Positions 1 to 6,419 are shown, counted from the first letter of the stretch. The stretch is DNA of 13,145 nt from an uncultured Lachnoanaerobaculum sp. (GCA_916720285.1 CAKAQP010000049.1:1-13145), one strand, 5' to 3'. Translations and numbers: made by a program. The notes: generated by a model from the sequence alone, not told the origin.

Positions 1-339
1 TAATGCATTTAATATAAGCAAGAAATAAATATCTTTAAATAAAAAATACGAAAAATTACTATTGAAAAACAATGATTTTGAACCTGTTTCAATATTAAAG
101 GATAATGGGACAATTTTTTAAAAAAAATAGAAAATGATTTCAAACCAAAAAATCTATATGATAGATTTAATAATTACAGATCTACAAATTATAATTCTCC
201 GGTACCGGGACTGGGACGGGACTAAAAATTTGAAAATGTCTTATAATTAGATGGATTTGGTGATACTCTAAAAAATAGAACCTAGTATTTTGAACGGTTT
301 GGTATATATCGTACGTTTGGAAAAGAAGAATGGGAGTAA
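1..339 (+). pseudogene. Decayed 3' end of an unknown gene (partial at the window edge)
   Basis: Positions 2-118 read as protein-like sequence in one frame, with a stop at 26-28. The reading then moves by one base at the T6/A8 run around 114-127 and continues in a second frame to a final TAA at 337-339. That second frame has TAA at 223 and 244 and TAG at 283. Between the stops it reads like real protein, for example VPGLGRD, LDGFGDTLKNRT and YFERFGIYRTFGKEEWE. All four internal stops could come from glutamine codons (CAA or CAG) by C-to-T change. A strong terminator starts eight bases after the final stop, as expected at a true gene end. I do not recognise the family. The combination of a frameshift and several stops favours a dead gene over a sequencing error. 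Confidence 0.55.
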
Positions 340-346
340 ATAAAAT

Positions 347-388
347 AACGCCACAAATCCTTTAAATACAAGGGTTTGTGGCGTTTTT
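347..388 (+). terminator. Strong intrinsic terminator after the decayed gene
   Basis: A 16-base arm (347-362, starting AACGCCACAAA) pairs with 370-385 with one G-T wobble around a 7-base loop, and is followed by TTTTT at 384-388. It ends plus-strand transcription from the decayed gene at 1-339. The minus-strand side (AAAA then TTATTTTAT) is poorer in T, so it may act only weakly for the convergent gene at 492-1049. Confidence 0.85.
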
Positions 389-398
389 ATATGTGGCT

Positions 399-417
399 TG
401 AGTACAAAATGAGTACA
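399..417 (+). repeat. Short direct repeat TGAGTACA x2
   Basis: The octamer TGAGTACA occurs at 399-406 and 410-417, eleven bases apart start to start, just after the terminator. Short tandem direct repeats like this are often arm-type sites of tyrosine integrases, and the region is rich in mobile-element remnants. No integrase gene is visible, so this role is a guess. Confidence 0.35.
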
Positions 418-491
418 GGAAAGATAGCGAAATATTTTAATATATTGATAGTTTAATAATATAGTACATGTATCCATAATACTTAAATACA

Positions 492-1049
492 TTATTGATA
501 TTCTTCATCTTCCGGAATAACTAAATGGTCTATATAATCCATAACTTCTTCATAAGTAGGTTTACGCCCCAATTGCTCTTCTAACATATTTAAAAGATCA
601 AATACTGATTGAGAGTCAGATTTTATACCATCACGCATAGCTTTGTTAGGGTCGATTTCATATACAGGTATACTGACCTTTATAGAATCATCAAGAAGTG
701 TATTATCGGTAACTTGTTTAGGCTTGATAATAAAGAAATCCTTAACAATACAAAGTATTGAAACGATTATAAGCACTGTAGCAACAATATTTTCATTAAG
801 CCAAGAAACTTTAGCAATGAATTCATTAAGCTTGAAAGCTAAGAATAATGCCAGGGAACCTGTACATAAAATAGCTATCAGATAGTTACCTGAAAGATTT
901 AATAGTATCCCAAAGAGTGATGAGATTAAATATACTGCTGAAGCCATTAATAATCCGCCAGTAACAGTACCAATTTTAAATGCACCACGAATATAATCAT
1001 GGTATTGTTGATTGTAGAGAAATTTTCGAAGGAGCTGTGAGATATTCAC
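492..1049 (-). CDS. Hypothetical membrane protein, three predicted membrane segments
   Basis: This is a 185-residue reading frame with hydrophobic segments at about residues 27-50, 55-72 and 88-108, then a hydrophilic, acidic tail of about 75 residues (contains LLNMLEEQLGRKPTYEEVMDYIDHL) that probably lies in the cytosol. I do not recognise the family. The first codon available is GTG at 1049, with no convincing ribosome site before it, so the true start may be lost or lie further in. One alternative is the ATG of MASAVYL at residue 36, but that would cut into the first hydrophobic segment. The gene is convergent with the remnant at 1-339 and divergent from the HTH gene at 1276. A 5' end trimmed by recombination is possible. 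Confidence 0.55.
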   Translation of the reverse strand: MNISQLLRKFLYNQQYHDYIRGAFKIGTVTGGLLMASAVYLISSLFGILLNLSGNYLIAILCTGSLALFLAFKLNEFIAKVSWLNENIVATVLIIVSILCIVKDFFIIKPKQVTDNTLLDDSIKVSIPVYEIDPNKAMRDGIKSDSQSVFDLLNMLEEQLGRKPTYEEVMDYIDHLVIPEDEEYQ

Positions 1050-1223
1050 TAGCTGCTGCTAAAAAGGACGAAGGAAGTCAGTGAGGATTAAAGAGTACCA
1101 GGAGGTATTGAAGAGACATCTCCTTTTTCGTATAAAAATGAAATTTAACTTAGGTAAAAAATTGTGAGGTATGAGACGGAAGCTTTTTTATAAATCGTCC
1201 CTATTTTTTCAAGTAACTTCAGG

Positions 1224-1253
1224 TTGTGTTTTCGCTATTTTATATAGTATAAT
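1224..1253 (+). promoter_or_regulatory. Sigma-A-type promoter for the HTH-ORF6N operon
   Basis: TTGTGT at 1224-1229 and a perfect TATAAT at 1248-1253 are separated by 18 bases. Transcription would start near 1260, followed by a ribosome site at 1265-1270 and an ATG at 1276. The leader is very short. Confidence 0.7.
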
Positions 1254-1275
1254 TAAAATAATTTGGAGGTGTTTT

Positions 1276-1479
1276 ATGAGTGCTTCTTATAAAAAATTAT
1301 GGATCCATTTAATAGAAAAGAATATGAAAAGAACCGACTTAATCAATCTAACAGGAATTACCTCAAATACCTTAGCTAATATGGGTAAAGACGAATATAT
1401 ATCAATGAAAAACTTAGAAAGAATATGTAAAGCAATGAATCTTACTCCAAGCGATATCTTGGAATTTGTGGAGGATTAG
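1276..1479 (+). CDS. Small Cro/C1-type helix-turn-helix regulator
   Basis: This is a 67-residue protein that is almost entirely one DNA-binding domain. The opening SYKKLWIHLIEKNMKRTDL, the turn region LTGITSNTLANMGKD and the end LERICKAMNLTPSDILEFV match the YozG/COG3655 group of small XRE-like regulators. Such proteins usually bind operators as dimers and repress their own operon, often on plasmids, phages and integrative elements. I chose ATG 1276 rather than the upstream in-frame ATG at 1171 because GGAGGT at 1265-1270 is correctly spaced and the extra upstream residues do not match the family. The ribosome site of the next gene lies inside its last codons, so the two are translated together. 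Its own promoter is the likely target, but no clear operator palindrome was found. Confidence 0.85.
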   Translation: MSASYKKLWIHLIEKNMKRTDLINLTGITSNTLANMGKDEYISMKNLERICKAMNLTPSDILEFVED

Positions 1480-1482
1480 CAA

Positions 1483-2290
1483 ATGAAAGATGATAACACT
1501 TTGATACCGATAGAGGAAACAAGCATCACAAATCTAATCTACACCATTCGTGGGAAGCAGGTAATGATTGACAGGGACTTAGCTGACTTATATCAGGTTC
1601 AAACCAAAAGGTTGAATGAGCAAGTCAAAAGAAACTCGGCTAGATTTCCTGAAGAGTTTTGCTTTAGACTTAGTGCAGAAGAAAAGAATGAACTGGTCGC
1701 AAATTGCGACCGGTTCACTACCATAAAACATTCATCATCGAATCCATATGCTTTTACGGAACAAGGCATTGCTATGCTTTCCGCTGTCCTTAAAAGTGAT
1801 ATTGCAGTAGAAGTAAGCATAAGGATTATGAATAGTTTTGTGGAGATGAGAAAATTCCTGCTTTCAAATCAACAACTTTTTTCGAGGCTGGATAGAGTGG
1901 AGTTAAAACAGTTAGAAACAGATAAGAAACTTGAAGAAGTATTCAACTACATTGCGAGCAATACAGAGGTAAAACAAAAGATCTTTTTTGACGGACAAAT
2001 CTATGATGCCTTCAGGTTTATTGCAGATCTAATTGGAAAAGCACAGAGCAAACTGATTTTGATTGATAATTATGTGGATGTAAATACACTTAATATACTT
2101 TGTAAGAAGAATTCAGGAGTTGACGTATTGATTGCAACATCTGGAAAAGGAAACTCGTTTTTTGATTATTGATGACAAAGAAGGATACTTTATCGGTGCA
2201 TCTATAAAAGACGCCGGCAAGAAGAGTTTTGCGATAACAAAAATTGAAGATGGAAAATTGGTTCAGGATTTGATCAATAAAGTTAAGTAG
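1483..2290 (+). pseudogene. ORF6N-domain protein with a broken C-terminal PLD-like domain
   Basis: The intact part runs 1483-2172 (229 residues). Residues about 10-120 form an ORF6N domain (IRGKQVMIDRDLADLYQVQ, RFPEEFCFRLS, AFTEQGIAMLSAVL), a DNA-binding module common in phage and element antirepressors. A helical linker follows, then the start of a C-terminal domain (KLILIDNYVDVNTLNIL, GVDVLIATSGKGN). The frame then ends, but in another frame 2156-2290 gives RFLIIDDKEGYFIGASIKDA to a TAG, which is the usual family C-terminus. Intact relatives have a stretch between these parts that ends in HDR before FLIIDD, so an internal deletion of roughly 25-30 codons removed it and shifted the frame. 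The N-terminal domain could still be made. GGAGG at 1470-1474 sits inside the preceding HTH gene, so the pair is an operon. Confidence 0.8.
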
Positions 2291-2304
2291 GAGGAGTTTA
2301 GTGA

Positions 2305-2333
2305 TTAAGGATAATATCTTATATAATGAGAGT
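2305..2333 (+). repeat. Leader element, copy 1 (TTAAGGATA-n11-AATGAGAGT)
   Basis: Two 9-mers, TTAAGGATA at 2305-2313 and AATGAGAGT at 2325-2333, recur identically at 3451-3477 with a 9-base instead of 11-base spacer. There they sit directly before the ribosome site of the gene at 3489. Here the element ends where the IS1380-type homology begins, so it may be the leader of a gene whose front was replaced by the IS fragment. Confidence 0.45.
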
Positions 2334-2632
2334 GCAAAACCTGTTTTACTTTCCTTTATGAAGTTTTCCATCAAGCCTCTTTTACAATAGAACTTGATAA
2401 GATATTCAGGGGATGACTCCATGTTTGTAACAATGAATGTATACATGTAAGTCATTTGGTTTTCAGGTTTTTCAACTTTATAGACAACACGTCTTTCATA
2501 AGGCCAAGGACCTGCCTGATACATGAATTCACCATAAACTACAGCATAATCCACTTTGTTGTTTTTTGTGATTTCATCAAGTTCATCTACAAGATATGAT
2601 GCCTTATCACGAAGTATAGCATTTTCTTTCGA
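2333..2632 (-). mobile_element. IS1380-family transposase, internal fragment truncated at both ends
   Basis: Read on the minus strand from about 2632 to 2333, one frame gives KENAILRDKASYLVDELDE, VDYAVVYGEFMYQAG, RRVVYKVEKPENQMTYMY, FIVTNMESSPEYLIKFYCKRG and MENFIKESKTGFA. This matches the late middle part of the DDE transposase of IS1380-type elements; YCKRG-x-MENFIKE is the region around the catalytic glutamate. Intact transposases of this family are about 430-470 residues, so only about 100 remain. Homology stops abruptly on both sides, with no start, stop or terminal inverted repeat in place. It is a dead scar, not a mobile unit, and the flanking sequence belongs to other genes. Confidence 0.8.
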
Positions 2633-2807
2633 AGAATTTGATTTATTGAAAGGAACTGATTCAGTGAATCCTCATACATTCAATTATGAAATCTTGAAAT
2701 GGTTGGTTGTGATTAAAGTGCCTTTATTTAGCACTGCTTTAAACACAGGATCATTTGTAAGTTCATCTGAAGAATCAGCTAAGGAGTATCTAAAAAATGA
2801 AACCTAG
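2633..2807 (+). pseudogene. Orphan C-terminal fragment of an unknown gene
   Basis: After the IS scar ends, the plus strand reads openly as protein-like sequence (GTDSVNPHTFNYEILKWLVV, then FSTALNTGSFVSSSEESAKE and a short tail) to a TAG at 2805-2807. The upstream part of the same open frame is only the antisense of the transposase fragment, so no native start exists. I read it as the last 55-60 codons of a gene whose front was replaced. It overlaps the first codons of the gene at 2797 and carries that gene's ribosome site. The family is not recognised. Confidence 0.45.
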
Positions 2808-3444
2808 AGAATTATGTGAAAAGGCCTGGAAGGAAATAGCGGGAAATTTCCCTGATTTTAAGATAATCAGCAAAGGACAGACACTAAAGAAAACATCTAA
2901 AAATAAGGACCTTACCTATGAAATTTACTTTCAGGCCAATAGAAACAACTATGAGTGTAACGTAGAATTCATACCGCATATTGCCATATATTCAAAAGGC
3001 ATGAAAAAAGCAAATATTAATGATGGTTTTGTATTTGGTGGTGAGATGGGAGCTCTGCTGGGAAGAACTCCATTTAAATGGTGGCAGTTGGCCGGGGCAA
3101 GCTATAAATATACTGTGGAAGAAATTAGCGGACTTATCAGAGACCATATAATACCTATATTTGACAATTTTGAAGATATAGAAACCAATATTGAGAATAT
3201 ACTAAACAGTAAGCCGGCTATCCACAATCTACTGTACTATGTCTATTACTTTGGGGGAAAAGATAAGGCTGAAAAGTATTTTAATAAGATACTTAAAGAA
3301 GATAAGCTTAAGAATAAGTACATCAGTTTTTATAATAAGTTAAAAGAAATGCCTAAGGAAGAGATTTCTCAGGTGAGTAATGAGTTTAATGGTGCCGGAT
3401 TGATACAGTTTGCCTATCTAAATGGACTGAAGATTGAAGAATAA
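2797..3444 (+). CDS. DUF4304-like protein, possible immunity protein
   Basis: This is a 215-residue soluble protein with no signal peptide or membrane segment. The first half (F..ISKGQTLKKTSKNKDLTYEIYFQ, then VEFIPHIAIYS) has the alternating strand pattern and the F-x-x-x-G-x-x-x-K look of DUF4304-type proteins. It is followed by a GEMGALLG and FKWWQLAG segment and by IRDHIIPIFDNFED. The second half is helical and may be a repeat-like extension. The family link is by eye and weak. DUF4304 proteins are often found among immunity genes of polymorphic toxins, which fits the SUKH gene nearby. AAGGAG at 2781-2786 precedes the ATG at suitable spacing. It overlaps the orphan fragment ending at 2807. 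Confidence 0.7.
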   Translation: MKPRELCEKAWKEIAGNFPDFKIISKGQTLKKTSKNKDLTYEIYFQANRNNYECNVEFIPHIAIYSKGMKKANINDGFVFGGEMGALLGRTPFKWWQLAGASYKYTVEEISGLIRDHIIPIFDNFEDIETNIENILNSKPAIHNLLYYVYYFGGKDKAEKYFNKILKEDKLKNKYISFYNKLKEMPKEEISQVSNEFNGAGLIQFAYLNGLKIEE

Positions 3445-3450
3445 TTACGG

Positions 3451-3477
3451 TTAAGGATACCATTTTCCAATGAGAGT
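3451..3477 (+). repeat. Leader element, copy 2 (TTAAGGATA-n9-AATGAGAGT)
   Basis: TTAAGGATA at 3451-3459 and AATGAGAGT at 3469-3477 lie between the stop of the DUF4304-like gene and AAGGAGG (3479-3485) of the next gene. This is the second copy of the element at 2305-2333. It is probably a shared 5' leader of related cassettes or part of a repeated insertion module. It shows no palindrome. Confidence 0.45.
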
Positions 3478-3488
3478 AAGGAGGCTAA

Positions 3489-4058
3489 ATGAACGAATTT
3501 AATAAGTACAAATTATTAAGCGAAGGTAAAGCATTTGGAGATAGAGCTAAAATTGCTTTAGTATTACTTGATAGCAACACAGCTTATGAAGAACTGAAGG
3601 TGGAAGGTGCGCAAACTTCAGTTGCCGGAAGTTATAGCTGTGTCGGAGGAGATCCGGCTTCAATACTTGAAATGATAACGATAGAGTTGATATGCCGCAA
3701 TCCTCGTGATACATGGTATTTGCCTGACAATGTAAAATATTGGGACAGGCGATTTGGCAGTCTGTTTGAAACAAAGTTTTTTTGTTATGATGACGATGCA
3801 GAAACTTGGAGCAAAATACTGAATAAATTCTTTATAAAGCTGCAGTGGATGCCTAAAAGAGAAGATTATAGTTCAACAAAAAGTTTTAATAATGCCTGGG
3901 GATATTTTGCAGAGCTTTTAGCGGTTGTAAAAGAAAACAATCATCCGGAATTTAATACTTATTATGAGATTGCTACTAGGAAAGGAATGAGTGAATCAGT
4001 ATTTGAGAGAAAGCTAAAAGAGCTTGCAGAATTAAAACAGTCATTTGCAAAGGGTTAA
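3489..4058 (+). CDS. Hypothetical soluble protein, 189 residues
   Basis: A strong ribosome site (AAGGAGG, 3479-3485) precedes the ATG, and a clear terminator follows the stop, so this is very likely a real gene. The protein has no membrane segment or signal peptide. Visible blocks are SYSCVGGDPASILEMITIEL, PDNVKYWDRRFGSLFETKFF, FIKLQWMPKREDY and a charged helical C-terminus. The aromatic, acidic centre resembles many immunity proteins, but I cannot name the family. It is preceded by leader element copy 2 and may be co-transcribed with the DUF4304-like gene 44 bases upstream, since no promoter is visible between them. Confidence 0.75.
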   Translation: MNEFNKYKLLSEGKAFGDRAKIALVLLDSNTAYEELKVEGAQTSVAGSYSCVGGDPASILEMITIELICRNPRDTWYLPDNVKYWDRRFGSLFETKFFCYDDDAETWSKILNKFFIKLQWMPKREDYSSTKSFNNAWGYFAELLAVVKENNHPEFNTYYEIATRKGMSESVFERKLKELAELKQSFAKG

Positions 4059-4075
4059 ATAGTATCATTTAATTA

Positions 4076-4107
4076 AGCCGACAGAGTTTAAATTCTGCCG
4101 GCTTTTT
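4076..4107 (+). terminator. Intrinsic terminator after the 189-residue gene
   Basis: AGCCGACAGA (4076-4085) pairs with TCTGCCGGCT (4094-4103) with one A-C mismatch around an 8-base loop, followed by TTTTT at 4103-4107. It closes the plus-strand unit 2797-4058. The convergent SUKH gene ends at 4115, eight bases beyond the tract. Confidence 0.85.
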
Positions 4108-4114
4108 GAAAATT

Positions 4115-4624
4115 TCACTCAATTTCTTCTGAGGCTCTAAGCCCCAATATAAATTCTTCAAAATTAGATGCAAGTACAATTATCTCGAAATCATCTTCTT
4201 GTATACAAATTGATACCTTCGGTTCTCCGTCTTTGCCACAATCTCTGTAGTCTAAATATATCATTTCATGTCCGCCTGAGATTGTATCGGCAATAATAAC
4301 ACCTACATTTCTTGGATATTCCCATTCATCATACCAAAACTCATTTCCGAATTTTCCAAATAAGGAATCTTCTTTTTCTTCCGATATACTGTAGAATTCC
4401 TCTACATCAACACGGTACCTATTCTTTTCATCAAACCAAACATTTTTATTGGGTTTACCACCGTTTTGTGTTTTCATAAGCTCTATATATGATTTCGGTA
4501 ACTTAACGCCCAGTCTTTTTTCAGCTTCTTGCACCATCTCATCTGTTAAATTCTCTTCGGTACAGACTTTATTTATATACTCACTTTCCTTCCAAAAACT
4601 TTTGAAGTCAATATTATCAAACAT
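4115..4624 (-). CDS. SMI1/KNR4 (SUKH) family protein, likely immunity protein
   Basis: This 169-residue cytosolic protein has the typical SUKH layout. The entry motif EAEKRLGVKLPKSYIELMK-TQNGG is at residues about 33-56, followed by the family tract EWEYPRNVGVIIADTISGGH-EMIYLDYRDCG, GEPKV and a closing FEEFILGL. Length matches the family. SUKH proteins in bacteria mostly act as immunity proteins that bind and block nuclease or other toxins of polymorphic secretion systems, though other roles exist. GGGGGAT lies shortly before ATG 4624, and a promoter is at 4672-4701. The gene is transcribed alone, against its neighbours. No toxin gene sits next to it in the window, so its partner is unknown. 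Confidence 0.9.
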   Translation of the reverse strand: MFDNIDFKSFWKESEYINKVCTEENLTDEMVQEAEKRLGVKLPKSYIELMKTQNGGKPNKNVWFDEKNRYRVDVEEFYSISEEKEDSLFGKFGNEFWYDEWEYPRNVGVIIADTISGGHEMIYLDYRDCGKDGEPKVSICIQEDDFEIIVLASNFEEFILGLRASEEIE

Positions 4625-4649
4625 TGTTGATCCCCCACTTTTTCCAAAC

Positions 4650-4679
4650 TTGAATTAACTTATCAACTTATATTATAAT
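4650..4679 (+). promoter_or_regulatory. Promoter of the gene at 4742
   Basis: TTGAAT (4650-4655), 18 bases and TATAAT (4674-4679) face right, giving a leader of about 55 bases before ATG 4742. The -10 overlaps that of the opposite promoter inside the 8-base string ATTATAAT, whose two strands both carry a -10. Confidence 0.65.
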
Positions 4680-4701
4680 CATGTTTAGTAATTAAAGTAA
4701 A
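4672..4701 (-). promoter_or_regulatory. Promoter of the SUKH gene
   Basis: On the minus strand, TTTACT (4701-4696), an 18-base spacer and a perfect TATAAT (4677-4672) lie upstream of ATG 4624. The start of transcription would be near 4665. Its -10 box overlaps that of the divergent promoter at 4650-4679. Confidence 0.65.
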
Positions 4702-4741
4702 TATTAATAAAGATAAATCCTACCGAGGTGTGGAGGTTTTA

Positions 4742-5155
4742 ATGAGTGAAAGTGGACTTATGGATTTGAAACAGCAAATGATTAAGCTGGTTGAACATTT
4801 ATGCAATGAAAATATTATTACAGGTGTAAGTGCAAAGGATTTAGATAGTCAAACATTTGACGAATTAGTTATTTTATTAAGAGATATGCTTAAAGAAGAA
4901 TACCCGAAGACAAAGTTGAAAAGAATTATGAAAAGTGTTCATTATGCAAACGGTTTTAGTGATTTGGATTTAAAACAAAGCGCATTTATACTTGATGAAA
5001 TTGAGCAGTATCTTTGTATAAACAAATTTCTTAATCATGATAAGTCGGTTAAGTATTTTAATAAGCGTATAGCATCAAACGAGTTTGAAATAAATCCACA
5101 AAATATGGTTTTGCTTATGATAGAAAGCTTACTTTGCAGTAAGAGTAAGGTATAG
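4742..5155 (+). CDS. Hypothetical helical protein, 137 residues
   Basis: I chose ATG 4742 because GGAGG at 4732-4736 is correctly placed before it; a GTG at 4730 in the same frame would have no ribosome site. The protein is nearly all helix, with no membrane segment: LKQQMIKLVEHLCNENI, FDELVILLRDMLKEEYPKT, a middle segment FSDLDLKQSAFILDEIEQYL, and a leucine-rich C-terminus. The family is not recognised. It has its own promoter divergent from SUKH. The broken DUF1877 gene follows closely, so the two may have been an operon. Immunity or antitoxin roles would fit the surroundings, but nothing in the sequence shows either. Confidence 0.65.
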   Translation: MSESGLMDLKQQMIKLVEHLCNENIITGVSAKDLDSQTFDELVILLRDMLKEEYPKTKLKRIMKSVHYANGFSDLDLKQSAFILDEIEQYLCINKFLNHDKSVKYFNKRIASNEFEINPQNMVLLMIESLLCSKSKV

Positions 5156-5177
5156 TTTTAAAATATTTTTTGGAGAA

Positions 5178-5556
5178 TTGAAAATAGGAATAATAGCAAA
5201 TTATCAATATTTAAGCGACAGAAACTTAAAGGAAATGAAGCTCTTTTATAATGAAACGGTTGAGGATATTGAAGATGATAAAGATGGTACTGATGATATA
5301 GAAATACAATTTGAAATGGATAAAATGTGGGATGCAATGCACTTTGTAATGACAGGAGTGGCTAAGGATGATGCTATAGAAAATAATCATCTTAGTGAGC
5401 CGGTTTAAAAAAGCAAATATATACCCGAATATCTGGTATTATGAAGAAGATGCTGATAAAATAAGAGAAGAATTAAGGACATATTTCCAAAGACTAAGAG
5501 ATTTTTATAAGAAAATACTTGAAGTGAACGGAAATGTAGTGATTATTATTTGCTAG
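5178..5556 (+). pseudogene. DUF1877 (YfbM-like) gene with lost start codon and internal deletion
   Basis: GIIANYQYLSD, then DIDKMWD-like EMDKMWDAMHFVMTGVAKDD and NHLSEPV are the first half of a DUF1877 protein, ending at 5408. In another frame 5413-5556 encodes ANIYPNIWYYEEDADK and FYKKILEVNGNVV, the usual end of the family, to a TAG at 5554. The middle, about 60 residues in intact relatives of about 160, is gone and the frame is shifted. The family start MGIIANY is here IGIIANY: the codon at 5184 is ATA instead of ATG, though GGAG at 5172-5175 is well placed for it. A TTG at 5178 is only two bases from that ribosome site and is a poor replacement. The DUF1877 role is unknown; several members sit among immunity genes. 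Confidence 0.75.
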
Positions 5557-5591
5557 TATAATAGAAGGGGAGACCGGAAATAGGAGAATAT

Positions 5592-6101
5592 ATGTATTTA
5601 GGTAATCGAAAGTTTCTGAAGGATTCTTTAGAAGTGTCACATGAGTATCTTAAAACTGCTGTTCAGGATGAAAAATCTGCGGTTATACTTGAGAGCAGGG
5701 AGCTTTATAATCAGGCTGTGTACTTTTATGTGCAGGCTATGGAAAAGCAAATTAAAGCAAAAATTGCCAGGATTGTGGATGTGACAAATTCTTATTATAA
5801 GGAGATGATAAAAAAGACTATAGGGCATTCACTTGATAAGTCAATTGAGATATTGGTCCAGATATACGGCAAAGGCGATGCTATGGTGGAGGACAGGCTG
5901 AGAGAACAACTGCTTACAAAGGTTCTAAAAGATATCAAATTCTCGGCACTGCACAATAAAACCAGATATCCGGATTTTGATGAGAATAAGAAAAAGTATG
6001 CTATAATAGAGATGGGCAAGATAGATTGTGTGGAGCTTGCAAAAATGCTTAAGGGACTTAAGCTGTATTTAAAGGATTTGGAGAGGTATACCGATTTATA
6101 G
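5592..6101 (+). CDS. HEPN-like domain protein
   Basis: This 169-residue all-helical protein has a central YNQAVYFYVQAMEKQIKAK helix (about residues 39-57), the classic start of HEPN domains. It also has FSALHNKTRYPDFDE near residues 120-135, like the RYPD loop of many HEPN proteins. HEPN proteins are RNases, often toxins or abortive-infection effectors, or partners of nucleotidyltransferases. I see no R-x4-6-H catalytic motif, so this one may not cleave RNA. No MNT partner gene is adjacent. AGGAGA precedes ATG 5592. A TATAAT at 5557-5562 could be a -10 box for it, but I find no good -35. The family call is by pattern only. Confidence 0.65.
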   Translation: MYLGNRKFLKDSLEVSHEYLKTAVQDEKSAVILESRELYNQAVYFYVQAMEKQIKAKIARIVDVTNSYYKEMIKKTIGHSLDKSIEILVQIYGKGDAMVEDRLREQLLTKVLKDIKFSALHNKTRYPDFDENKKKYAIIEMGKIDCVELAKMLKGLKLYLKDLERYTDL

Positions 6102-6158
6102 TGAACTAAGAGATGGAAATAACAGAAAACAGTTTTATAGTTAGGTATGGTAATAAAT

Positions 6159-6419
6159 ATGTGTGATTATTGTTCCGATATCAAAAAAACAGAAGACTTT
6201 TCTTCGCCCAAACTATATGAAGATACTATAGAGTATATTAAGGGTCTTGTTGAAAAAAGAGGTTTTATAATTGTTGAAGGCAGCTGCAAGTTAGGGGAAC
6301 ATATGAAAGACGGACATTGGATTGATGATATTATTTACCATATTATTAAATGTCCGAAATGTGGAAAGAGATTTACCTGCATTGTGAATACCTATAGAGG
6401 TGGCGGGTCTTTTGAATAA
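6159..6419 (+). CDS. Small CxxC protein, probable zinc binder
   Basis: This protein of 86 residues begins MCDYCSDIKKTEDFSSPKLY and carries a second pair in CPKCGKRFTC near its end. CDYC and CPKC could together hold one zinc ion, as in rubredoxin-like knuckles. Between them is a helix (YEDTIEYIKGLVEKRG) and a strand-rich segment. The ending VNTYRGGGSF is also seen, as I remember, in short uncharacterised Clostridia proteins. I prefer ATG 6159 because the family appears to start with MCxYC; ATG 6147 in the same frame adds four residues, and neither has a strong ribosome site. It lies between the HEPN-like gene and crcB. Function unknown. Confidence 0.6.
   Translation: MCDYCSDIKKTEDFSSPKLYEDTIEYIKGLVEKRGFIIVEGSCKLGEHMKDGHWIDDIIYHIIKCPKCGKRFTCIVNTYRGGGSFE

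Noticed and set aside
223..285. Alternative genetic code with TAA/TAG read as glutamine
   Set aside because: The same frame also has an indel, and all neighbours use TAA or TAG as stops; gene decay is simpler.
1001..1084. Plus-strand open frame ending EGAVRYSLAAAKKDEGSQ, with a GTG overlapping its TGA and a 28-codon frame after it (1081-1167)
   Set aside because: The GTGA overlap looks like an operon junction, but there is no start or family match and both frames are very short, so chance is as likely.
1100..1129. AGGAG...CTCCTTTTT hairpin as terminator
   Set aside because: The stem is only five pairs with a long loop; too weak to call.
1173..1210. GAGACG...CGTCCC hairpin followed by a T run
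   Set aside because: Six pairs with a mismatch and a 16-base loop; not distinguishable from chance in AT-rich DNA.
1171..1275. N-terminal extension of the HTH gene from ATG 1171
   Set aside because: The promoter (1224-1253) and ribosome site (1265-1270) lie inside it, so translation must begin at 1276.
2556..2632. Plus-strand start of the open frame leading into the orphan fragment
   Set aside because: This part is antisense to the IS1380 fragment and has no ribosome site.
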